Assembly: GCF_000423565.1 (NCBI RefSeq)
Contig: NZ_AUIF01000033.1
Location: 1-64,000, forward strand
Length of the DNA: 64,000 bases
Direction: 5' to 3'
Origin: Runella zeae DSM 19591
Lineage (GTDB): Bacteria > Bacteroidota > Bacteroidia > Cytophagales > Spirosomataceae
Below the pieces are notes generated by a model. The model searched no databases, was not told the DNA's origin, and worked only from the letters and a program-made list of their open reading frames with translations. Shown here piece after piece: positions 18,811 through 25,802 of the stretch. The translations under genes were made by a program, and so were the position numbers. Every line of letters begins with the position of its first letter. Positions within the stretch are counted from its first letter, which is position 1.

Positions 18811-20193
18811 TTACATTGCCCATTCTTTCCTTGCCAATGGAGCCGCCAGAAGCGCATTGGCGTAGTTATTACCCTCAAACAATTCTTTTTCGGGATTCCA
18901 TTTCAGCTTCTCCCCCGCTCCTACCTGAGCTGCAATGAGCCCAATTTGTGAAATCGAAATGGTACGATGTCCTACTTCAATAGGTTCCAAGGTTTTGCGG
19001 TTTGTTTTTATAGCCTCGATAAAATCAGTCTTATCCCACGGCGTTTTTGACAGATCCAACTCACTACCTGTGGGTTTAGAATCCAGCACTTTTGGATTAG
19101 AAGCTGTGATTTTACCAGGATACCCCTCTACGTGAATCCATCCCTCTGAGCCGATGTATTTGATGGATGGTGCGCTCGTTGGGGTTTGTTGACAGGTCAT
19201 TTCCACGCCGTTGGCGTAGCGGTATGTTACCTGAAAGTTAATCATGGTATTCCAGAGGCTTTTGGGAAATTCGCCTTCCCCTTCTACCTCGACCGGGCCT
19301 GAATACTCACTGTTGTTAGCCCACTGCGCTACGTCAAAATAGTGGGCTCCCCAGTTGGCAATCATTCCTTGGGCATAGGTATCTACTCGCATCCAATTGG
19401 GGCGTTTTAAGATATCAAAAGGGGTATGAACGCGCATATCAGTATAAGGCACATAGGGCATCGGGCCAAGCCACAGGTCATAATTAAGTTCTTTCGGAAT
19501 AGGCATATCTGCCTGTGAAGGGATGGGAGTGGGATCGGAAGGAAACTGTATTTCTATCTTTTGCAGCTTTCCGATTCGCCCATTTCGTACCAATTCTACC
19601 GCCTGATTTTGTGGGCGAATAGAACGGAACTCACTGTCGGTACGGTTTATAAGCGGTGCGCTGGCTCGGCTATACTTATTGAGGGCTTCTACCAATTCCC
19701 TCCCCTGATGCACACTCATGCTGAGGGGTTTTTCGCAACTGATGTGTTTTTTGGCTTTGGCTGCCAAAATGCCCATCGGTACATGCCAATAGTCTGGTGT
19801 AGAGATCATCACAGCATCAATGTCTTTTCGGGCGATAATCTCCCGAAAATCCACATAGGTGGCACAACCTTTGTATTTGCCGCTTGCTGTATTTTTGGCA
19901 TAGTGGTCCTCAATGGTTGTCTTGGCTTTGTTTAACCGCCAGCTGTCCACATCGCAGGCGGCTACGATTTGGGCATCGGCGATATCCAGCAGGCCGGGAA
20001 TTTTTGTTCCAAGGCTTTTTTGCTCGGCACCCTGTAAATTTTGTCCATAACCCTGTCGACCGGTACCGATCAGGCCAACGGTAATTCGGTTGGAAGGGGC
20101 ATTTTTCCCAAAAACTGAAGCGGGCACTATGGTGGGAAAGCCGACAGAGGCCGTAGCTAAAGTGGTATTTTTGAGGAAATTTCGGCGGTTCAT
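18811..20193 (-). CDS. Gfo/Idh/MocA-family oxidoreductase, Tat-exported
   Basis: A 460-residue NAD(P)-dependent oxidoreductase. The N-terminus MNRRNFLKNTTLATASVGF is a twin-arginine signal, so it is exported folded with its cofactor. The Rossmann loop is VGLIGTGRQGYG (about residues 38-49). The family EKP motif is in HISCEKPLSMSVHQG, and the substrate-domain motif is YFDVAQWANN. Members oxidise sugar hydroxyls, often to 3-keto sugars. It overlaps the DUF1080 gene by 4 bases, which supports coupled work on the same glycoside. Confidence 0.9.
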   Translation of the reverse strand: MNRRNFLKNTTLATASVGFPTIVPASVFGKNAPSNRITVGLIGTGRQGYGQNLQGAEQKSLGTKIPGLLDIADAQIVAACDVDSWRLNKAKTTIEDHYAKNTASGKYKGCATYVDFREIIARKDIDAVMISTPDYWHVPMGILAAKAKKHISCEKPLSMSVHQGRELVEALNKYSRASAPLINRTDSEFRSIRPQNQAVELVRNGRIGKLQKIEIQFPSDPTPIPSQADMPIPKELNYDLWLGPMPYVPYTDMRVHTPFDILKRPNWMRVDTYAQGMIANWGAHYFDVAQWANNSEYSGPVEVEGEGEFPKSLWNTMINFQVTYRYANGVEMTCQQTPTSAPSIKYIGSEGWIHVEGYPGKITASNPKVLDSKPTGSELDLSKTPWDKTDFIEAIKTNRKTLEPIEVGHRTISISQIGLIAAQVGAGEKLKWNPEKELFEGNNYANALLAAPLARKEWAM

Positions 20194-20921
20194 AATTCTT
20201 TGAGTTTAATGTTTTTGAATGCAACGCTGTGTCCGTGGTCTTGTAATAGAATATGTCCTTCGGAAATGGTAGTAAACCCTTGATAATCTTTGAATTTACT
20301 ATCCCGAACACCCTGTTTGAATGAATTAGAATTTCGGTCAACATCTAGCACTTTTATACCGTCAAGCCAATGTTCGATGTGATTCTTTTTCACCACAATT
20401 TTGGAAGTATGCCACACCCCTATTTTGGCATTGGGCTTTTTGGCAGCAACAACATCATAAATGGAAGCGGTTTTGAGGTCTTGCGGCAAAGGCTTGCCAT
20501 TGTAGATATAATCAGCATCATCAATGAGTTGGTACTCATATCCCACCTGTGACCCTTTTTCAGGCTTGGGCTGCCGCTCTTCGATAAAGTACTTTACCCC
20601 AGAGTTTCCCCCTTTCCCTAATTTCCACTCAAAAATCAGTTCGAAGTCATCGTACTTCCCTACAGTAACTATATCCCCCGCATCCCCCGATTCGGCTCCG
20701 TTAGTGAGTTCACCCCTCAGTTCGCCATTAATTACTGTCCAACCCTGTTTTGGAAATTCTAAACTATATGCACCACGCCAACCATTGGTAGTCTTTCCAT
20801 CAAACAACAAAATCCATCCCGATTTTTTTTCGGAAGCAGTCAAGGTATTGGGAGTTTGGGCATTGCCATAAATGACGCCAAAGACCATAAGAATGGTAAG
20901 TAAAGTTTGCAGCCTGAACAT
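20190..20921 (-). CDS. DUF1080 (3-keto-disaccharide hydrolase) family protein, exported
   Basis: A 243-residue concanavalin-like beta-sandwich protein with a signal peptide (LLTILMVFGVIYGNAQT). The family core is visible: GWILLFDGKTTNGWRGA, GDIVTVGKYDDFELIFEWKL, GGNSGVKYFI, YEYQLIDD and GHILLQDHGHSVAFKNIKL. Pfam names the family 3-keto-disaccharide hydrolase. It is the first gene of the leftward operon, facing the AraC gene across 162 bases that hold repeated TTTGCAA motifs. With the oxidoreductase it probably opens glycosidic bonds by transient oxidation. Confidence 0.88.
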   Translation of the reverse strand: MFRLQTLLTILMVFGVIYGNAQTPNTLTASEKKSGWILLFDGKTTNGWRGAYSLEFPKQGWTVINGELRGELTNGAESGDAGDIVTVGKYDDFELIFEWKLGKGGNSGVKYFIEERQPKPEKGSQVGYEYQLIDDADYIYNGKPLPQDLKTASIYDVVAAKKPNAKIGVWHTSKIVVKKNHIEHWLDGIKVLDVDRNSNSFKQGVRDSKFKDYQGFTTISEGHILLQDHGHSVAFKNIKLKEL

Positions 20922-20935
20922 AAATGGGTTGTTTT

Positions 20936-21010
20936 ATTTTGCAAAATTCTGATAAAAATCTTCATTATTCTAATGGTTATTTTGCAAAAAATACGGCAAT
21001 ATTTGCAATA
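20936..21010. promoter_or_regulatory. Repeated TTTGCAA motifs in the divergent control region
   Basis: The motif TTATTTTGCAAAA occurs at 20934-20946 and 20977-20989, 43 bases apart. The first copy is part of a 12-bp palindrome (20936-20947). A related ATATTTGCAATAA lies at 20998-21010, about two helical turns from the second. The copies lie between the operon start (20921) and the AraC start (21084). AraC-type regulators bind direct repeats with such spacing, so I infer operator sites. Confidence 0.45.
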
Positions 21011-21083
21011 AGTTTTCAATAATACTAATTAAAGCAAATATAGATATATACTTGCGGTTGATTTTCTTAACTCAATCAAATCC

Positions 21084-21953
21084 ATGCGACCTAACCTCCT
21101 TGCCGTTCCTCAAAATGAAAGTAAGTCGTTCGATTTACGCCATGAGGTTGTTGCTTATTTTACCAATCCTTGGCATTTTCATCCCGAATTAGAATTAAAC
21201 TACGTAGTAAAAAGCTCAGGCACACGCTTTATCGGACAGAGTGTAGAACGCTTCGAAGGAGGCGAAATCATCCTCATTGGCAAAAATTTACCTCATTATT
21301 GGAAAAATGATGCCCTATTTTACCAACCCCAACCGCTCAGTTCGGCAGAGGCTATCGTAGTGCGATTTTCTGAAGATTTTGCAGGAAAAGACTTCTTTCA
21401 TTTGCCCGAGACCCGGGCTATCCATTCACTTTTTGGGCGAGCCACCGACGGCCTCAAATTAACAGAACCACTCCGAACGCAAATTGCCGAAGAATTAATA
21501 AAATTAACCCAAAAAGAGGGGTTTGACCAATTAATCTCACTCTTGGCGATTTTACAGAAAATTGCGTTTTCAAGTGCTGTTGAGGTCATCTCGCCGCATT
21601 ATGTTCCAAGCCAATTGCTAACCAAAAACAACGACCGGCTCAGTAAAATCATGGGCTATTTGATTGATCATTTTACCGAACCCATCCAACTACTGGAGGT
21701 AGCTTCGGTCGCAAACATGAACGAAGCTGCCCTTTGTCGCTATTTCAAATCGCAAACAGGTCAAACTATTACGCAATACATCACGGATTTGCGAATTCGA
21801 TATGCCTGTGAACTCTTGATAAAAGGGGAAGATTCCATTACCCAGATATGTTTTCAGGTAGGATTCGAAAATGTTTCACACTTTATTCAAACCTTTAAGA
21901 AACTACGAAATCAAACCCCGTTCGAATTTAGAAAACGAGGGAAACCGTTTTAA
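21084..21953 (+). CDS. AraC-family transcriptional regulator
   Basis: A 289-residue regulator. The N-terminal cupin-like ligand domain is visible as AYFTNPWHFHPELELNYVV, EGGEIILIGKNLPHYW and VVRFSEDFAG. The C-terminal double helix-turn-helix holds LLEVASVANMNEAALCRYFK and ITQICFQVGFENVSHFIQTF, with the final KLRNQTPFEFR. It is divergent from the sugar-oxidation operon and probably controls it in response to a sugar. Confidence 0.93.
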   Translation: MRPNLLAVPQNESKSFDLRHEVVAYFTNPWHFHPELELNYVVKSSGTRFIGQSVERFEGGEIILIGKNLPHYWKNDALFYQPQPLSSAEAIVVRFSEDFAGKDFFHLPETRAIHSLFGRATDGLKLTEPLRTQIAEELIKLTQKEGFDQLISLLAILQKIAFSSAVEVISPHYVPSQLLTKNNDRLSKIMGYLIDHFTEPIQLLEVASVANMNEAALCRYFKSQTGQTITQYITDLRIRYACELLIKGEDSITQICFQVGFENVSHFIQTFKKLRNQTPFEFRKRGKPF

Positions 21954-22120
21954 CTGCCGTTTAATAGATCATAGAAAACTGATTTCTACCATAAAAACGG
22001 TGCCCAAAAGCTCAATTACAAGTCAAGTTTTAACTTTTCTATTCCAATTTTCAGGAAAAACTTGCTAGAATAGTTTAATTTTTCGCTAAATCTCCCCCAC
22101 TTCTTCGTAAGCGTATCTTT

Positions 22121-22128
22121 TACCTTTG
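22121..22128 (+). promoter_or_regulatory. Candidate Bacteroidota -7 element (TAnnTTTG)
   Basis: TACCTTTG lies 36 bases before the ATG at 22165 and matches the Bacteroidota sigma-ABfr -7 consensus. A clear -33 TTG partner is not seen, so support is partial. It would serve the broken gluconate 5-dehydrogenase gene. Confidence 0.4.
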
Positions 22129-22164
22129 TATCCAAGAAAGTCTTGTATTATTTTAACAAAAAAC

Positions 22165-22755
22165 ATGTCTTTATCTTTATTTAATTTATCAGGCAAAAAG
22201 GCATTGATTACGGGAGGAACACAGGGAATTGGTTTTTCTATCGCTAATGGACTGGGAGAAGCAGGGGCTTCGTTGGTGGTTAATGCCCGTAATCCTGAAA
22301 AACTGACCCAATGTATTCAGCAACTCCAGGCGAAGGGTATTGATGCAACAGGCGCATTGTTTGATGTAACAAATGCTGAAGGTATCAAAGAGGCAATACA
22401 GCATATTGAGACTCATATCGGCCCTATTGATATTTTGGTCAACAATGCTGGTATCATCCGACGCGCTCCTGCCGAAGATTTGCCCGAAAAGGACTGGAAC
22501 GAGGTGATTTTGACCAACTTAACTGCTCCTTTTTTGGTATCGAAATACGTAGGGCAACACATGATAAAACGCAAAAGCGGCAAAATCATTAATATATGTT
22601 CACTGATGAGTGAGTTGGGCCGTGATACCGTGTCAGCCTACGCGGCAGCCAAAGGCGGCATCAAAATGCTGACCCGTAATTTGGCGACCGAATGGGCACC
22701 ACACAATATTCAGATAAACGGTATACACCCTTCAAGCGTGTTTCATCAGAGTTAG
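22165..22755 (+). pseudogene. Gluconate 5-dehydrogenase-like SDR, N-terminal part of a broken gene
   Basis: From the ATG at 22165 the frame encodes FNLSGKKALITGGTQGIGFS, the NNAG motif (ILVNNAGIIRRAPAED), and the catalytic region ending YAAAKGGIKMLTRNLATEWA. This is a close fit to gluconate/keto-gluconate reductases. It stops after HNIQINGI followed by ten unrelated residues. The missing continuation (GPGYIATP... PEDL...) is found on the opposite strand just downstream, at 22815-22973. The product would lack the last quarter of the fold and the end of the active-site lid, so it is probably inactive. Confidence 0.8.
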
Positions 22756-22801
22756 TATTTATTCTAACTCTTAAAGCGGATTCTTAATTGGAAACACACG
22801 C
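22736..22801. repeat. Nested inverted repeat at the gene break
   Basis: An 8-bp perfect inverted repeat (22748-22755 and 22764-22771, AGAGTTAG) is nested inside a looser pair (GCGTGTTTC at 22736-22744; GAAACACACGC at 22791-22801). It lies exactly where the dehydrogenase gene is interrupted. It could be the scar of a mobile element or of the inversion. It may alternatively act as a hairpin terminator. Confidence 0.5.
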
Positions 22802-23033
22802 AATCCGAATTGACATCGGAGGCGCTGGAAGCCAGAAATACAGCTGCCCCCACCAAATCTTCGGGCGTTCCCCTGCGCCCTGCCGGCGTGCGACTTACAA
22901 TGTAGCCATTTAGAGGGTTTCCGACTCCTCGGTACGACGTATTGATGGGGGTAGCGATGTAGCCAGGCCCGATATCCCGTTTATTGGCTAAAAAAATTTT
23001 ATAAATGGCCTCACGATGCTCTAAACAGCCCAA
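22764..23033 (-). pseudogene. Inverted C-terminal fragment of the same dehydrogenase
   Basis: The reverse strand from 22973 to 22815 encodes GPGYIATPINTSYRGVGNP, TPAGRRGTPEDLVGAAV and FLASSASD. This is precisely the SDR segment that should follow the truncated INGI of 22165-22755. Flanking residues (start to KRDI, and VNSDCVC to the stop at 22764) do not match the family. The final motif (VNG-x-L-x-VDGG) is missing. Part of the gene was inverted and the tail lost. Confidence 0.75.
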
Positions 23034-23062
23034 GCATTTACTCCAATCAATGCACGTTCCGT

Positions 23063-23638
23063 TTAGTTTTCACATTCCTGTTTCAGTAGGTTAAGCCAAT
23101 TTTGCATTCCTTTCTCTAAGTTTTTATTGAACGATTTTTGAAAAAGCATTGCAAAAAAGCCTTCCATACTTTCATCGACCGAAACCTTCGTCTGCCCCTT
23201 GAAATCGGTTAATGTCCAGTTGTGAATGGCAAACATACCAAAAGTTGTGCCTGTCCAGCCGAAGTGTTTATTTGGGTCAACCGTATGAAGCGTTGAATGA
23301 ATTTTAGCTCCCCCTGTTTTCCAGTCAAATATTGTTTCTGGTTTCAACTCCCCATTCAATTTTGGTTTGCTAATGTCTGTTTGCCAAGTAGCCCAACTGT
23401 CAATATTGGTCATCACTGCCCATACTTTTTCACAACTTGCATTGATAGTGATTGACTTACTGCATTTGACCGGTGCGTTGTTGTTGATACTTTTCATGAT
23501 TGAATTGTTTTGTGCCGATGAACTTGCCGAAATTGTCAAGCTTAGGGTGGTGAATAAAATTGATTTTATGAACCCTCTTTGATTGTTTCGAATTAACAAT
23601 ACAAAGATCAGTACAAAATCAACAGTTGGTCTTGACAA
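23063..23638 (-). CDS. SRPBCC (polyketide cyclase/START-like) family protein
   Basis: The core of about 140 residues (from MKSINNNAPVKCSKSI, codon at 23497) has the helix-grip features INASCEKVWAVMTNIDSWATW, FDWKTGGAKIHSTLHTV, HFGWTGTTFGMFAIHNWTL and TKVSVDESMEGFFA. Members bind small hydrophobic ligands. The longer frame to 23638 includes a signal-like stretch (ILFTTLSLTISASSSAQ), so either the protein is exported from an upstream or non-ATG start, or translation begins at 23497. It lies 12 bases after a Crp/Fnr gene and is likely co-transcribed with it. Confidence 0.75.
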   Translation of the reverse strand: MSRPTVDFVLIFVLLIRNNQRGFIKSILFTTLSLTISASSSAQNNSIMKSINNNAPVKCSKSITINASCEKVWAVMTNIDSWATWQTDISKPKLNGELKPETIFDWKTGGAKIHSTLHTVDPNKHFGWTGTTFGMFAIHNWTLTDFKGQTKVSVDESMEGFFAMLFQKSFNKNLEKGMQNWLNLLKQECEN

Positions 23639-23650
23639 AAATCAAGAAGT

Positions 23651-24220
23651 TTATCCAGCCGCTTTTTTTCTTAATCTGCTCAATGTTTCAGGTGTCATAC
23701 CAAGCATGGAAGCCAGGTATTGCAGCGGCACCTGATTAAACAATTCTTTATTGAAATTGAAAAGTTGATTGTAGCGCTCTTCTGCTGTCATTGACAAATG
23801 CGTTAAAACCCTGTCTTCCAGCACAGTAAAGCATTTTGCAATAAATAATTTCTCTAACTCAGTCCAACGAGTTACTACTTTGCCAATTTGTTGATAGTCT
23901 TTTTGGTCAATCACATAAAGTTCACAGTCTGTCAGTGCCTGAATATTCCATCTTGCCGTTTGATGAAAGACAAAACTAGACAAATCCACCACAAAATAGC
24001 CGCTGGTAGAAATCCATTTCGTAACTTCTTTGTCACCAATCAACACATACTCTCTGATTATTCCACGTTGCACAAATCCAAGTTTGTCGCAATATCTGCC
24101 TTCCTTCAAAAAATAGTCGTTCTTTTTTAACGTTACCGGTTTGAAGTAGCTACTGATTTTTGAGAGGTCGTCATTACTGACCCCAAAATAGGTTTTTATG
24201 TATTTTTCAAGTTCACTCAT
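23651..24220 (-). CDS. Crp/Fnr-family transcriptional regulator
   Basis: A 189-residue regulator with a cyclic-nucleotide-binding-like domain (YFLKEGRYCDKLGFVQRGI) and a C-terminal helix-turn-helix (PLQYLASMLGMTPETLSRLR). It has the same length and layout as the gene at 1880-2449, and again it is followed by one small gene (SRPBCC protein). The effector is unknown. Confidence 0.85.
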   Translation of the reverse strand: MSELEKYIKTYFGVSNDDLSKISSYFKPVTLKKNDYFLKEGRYCDKLGFVQRGIIREYVLIGDKEVTKWISTSGYFVVDLSSFVFHQTARWNIQALTDCELYVIDQKDYQQIGKVVTRWTELEKLFIAKCFTVLEDRVLTHLSMTAEERYNQLFNFNKELFNQVPLQYLASMLGMTPETLSRLRKKAAG

Positions 24221-24278
24221 AGCTTGCTGTGAAGCTCTTCAGGATGATATTCACTCTTCAAGTTTAATTATTTTATTC

Positions 24279-24390
24279 CTAACATTTTAATAATCGCTCA
24301 ATTTCTTCTAGCGATTTCCCTTTTGTTTCGGGCACTTTTGCGCGGATAAAAAGGAAATAAACAAAACAGATGAGGGCAAGAATGAGAAAA
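24279..24390 (-). pseudogene. C-terminal stub of a sugar-porter MFS transporter
   Basis: The reverse strand reads a hydrophobic segment (IFLILALICFVYFLFIRA) followed by KVPETKGKSLEEIERLLKC and a stop at 24279-24281. The PETKGKSLEEIE block is the signature end of sugar-porter family carriers, just after helix 12. No upstream part of the gene exists in the neighbouring DNA. The match fades at about 24390, where the BREX leader begins. It is a truncated remnant. Confidence 0.75.
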
Positions 24391-24505
24391 ATTGAATTTG
24401 AAGTGGTGGAGGAAGAAACCGCTCTTCTGGAATAATTTCATTGTTACCATGTCCGGGTATCGCTATCGATACATCATTTGTTTTACGATTATTGTATTCT
24501 TAGAG

Positions 24506-24513
24506 TACCTTTG
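24506..24513 (+). promoter_or_regulatory. Candidate -7 element upstream of brxA
   Basis: TACCTTTG, identical to the candidate at 22121-22128, lies 61 bases before the likely brxA start. It fits the Bacteroidota TAnnTTTG pattern. The -33 region is not convincing, so this is a proposal for the BREX operon promoter. Confidence 0.35.
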
Positions 24514-24574
24514 GGATTTTAGAAGAAGTTGGATGTATCCCACTTCTTCGGCATTTATCGTGTACTGTTTACCA

Positions 24575-25213
24575 ATGATCGGAGATAAAAAACAAATGAC
24601 GAAACCCCAATTTTCAGCGTCTTTTACAGCGGGCTCTTTGTTTGTAAATGAATTCATTGCATTGAGCGATCAACTCATTTCAGAAAACATTCTCGAAATC
24701 CTTCGCAATGAGGTCAAACTTAACCATGTACTCAGCATTAAATCTGAAAAGGCACGCAGTCGAGTTGTTTCTGAAATCAAAAAAAGAATAAAAGCGGTCG
24801 ATGGTTCTTTTTGGCATTTTTTTCTCGAATGCTCCGACCCCGAAAAATACGTAAGCCTTTTTTATGTGTGCATGAAAACCTATGCTTTGGTGTTTGACTT
24901 ACATTTTGAAGTGGTGGTCAAACGATGGCGTATTTTAGAACGTGAAATTAGCCTCTATGATTTACAGATGCGATTCGACGAATTGGCTTCCCAAACAGAT
25001 ACAAACATCGGTAATTGGACAGAATCTACCCGTAAAGAGCTGATTCAAACTTATTTGCGGATGCTCAGAGAAGCTAAACTACTGCATCAAACCACCTTGA
25101 TAAAACCCAATATCCCCAATCCTGACTTTTGGAAATACTTCATTCACCAAGGCGATGCTTGGTTTTTGGATGCCTGTTTCCTGACCAAACTTGACAAAGA
25201 AGCACTGCTATGA
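24575..25213 (+). CDS. brxA: BREX protein BrxA
   Basis: About 212 residues from the ATG at 24575; an ATG at 24596 is also possible and has a GGAGA 10 bases upstream. The body matches the BrxA (DUF1819) family: FSASFTAGSLFVNEF, then a helical region with FLECSDPEKYVSLFYVCMK and the C-terminal WKYFIHQGDAWFLDACFL. BrxA is a small DNA-binding helical protein of type 1 BREX. Its stop overlaps the brxB start by 4 bases (ATGA). Longer in-frame starts upstream encode non-family sequence. Confidence 0.85.
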   Translation: MIGDKKQMTKPQFSASFTAGSLFVNEFIALSDQLISENILEILRNEVKLNHVLSIKSEKARSRVVSEIKKRIKAVDGSFWHFFLECSDPEKYVSLFYVCMKTYALVFDLHFEVVVKRWRILEREISLYDLQMRFDELASQTDTNIGNWTESTRKELIQTYLRMLREAKLLHQTTLIKPNIPNPDFWKYFIHQGDAWFLDACFLTKLDKEALL

Positions 25214-25800
25214 CCATTACTGAACTCTACAATCAGCTTGCCGATAAAGATTTTCAGAATCCCATGACCGGGAATCTGTTTTTCCCCGCTTACATGTACG
25301 TCTATGATCCCACCGAGGAGTATCAGATCCAAAAGGAAATTCTGTACATCAAAGAAAGGCTGCACCGCCCCGACAACTACCTCAATGTATTGGTACTAGA
25401 TATTTTTCAGGAGTTGTTGACTTTTCTCCAACAGGAGCGCTTCGGAAAGGTCAGCAAATATGATTTTTATCTGGAGCAAGAGCCCCTTAAATCGGACAAA
25501 GTCGCGCTCTTTCTCAAACAGGATGCCAACAGCACCGCCTTTTTTGAATGGCTACATCAACGAATTCAGAAACACTTCCGGGAGTCGGTTGATGCTGAAG
25601 TGGCGTATGTGTTTATGATGGGGTTTGGGGCTATTTTTCCGTATTTACGCGCAAGTAAATTCATGAACAATTTTGAAAAATACATTCAGAAGTATAAAAT
25701 TATCCTTTTTTATCCGGGAGAAGTAAAAGAGAATTACAATTTATTTAAACTCCTCAACGACGAAAACCTTTACCGAGCCATTCATTTGATCAATCAATAA
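25210..25800 (+). CDS. brxB: BREX protein BrxB
   Basis: A 196-residue DUF1788 protein. Family marks are PMTGNLFFPAYMYVYDP, LHRPDNYLNVLVLDIFQELL, and the central GFGAIFPYLRASKFMNNFE followed by IILFYPGEVKENYNLFKLL. BrxB is needed for BREX defence and modification but its activity is unknown. It is coupled to brxA by a 4-base overlap, and brxC starts 2 bases after its stop. Confidence 0.9.
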   Translation: MTITELYNQLADKDFQNPMTGNLFFPAYMYVYDPTEEYQIQKEILYIKERLHRPDNYLNVLVLDIFQELLTFLQQERFGKVSKYDFYLEQEPLKSDKVALFLKQDANSTAFFEWLHQRIQKHFRESVDAEVAYVFMMGFGAIFPYLRASKFMNNFEKYIQKYKIILFYPGEVKENYNLFKLLNDENLYRAIHLINQ

Positions 25801-25802
25801 GT

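Noticed and set aside
24392-24574. Longer BrxA start with a hydrophobic N-terminus
   Set aside because: The 61 extra residues do not resemble BrxA; they run from the transporter stub through the leader.
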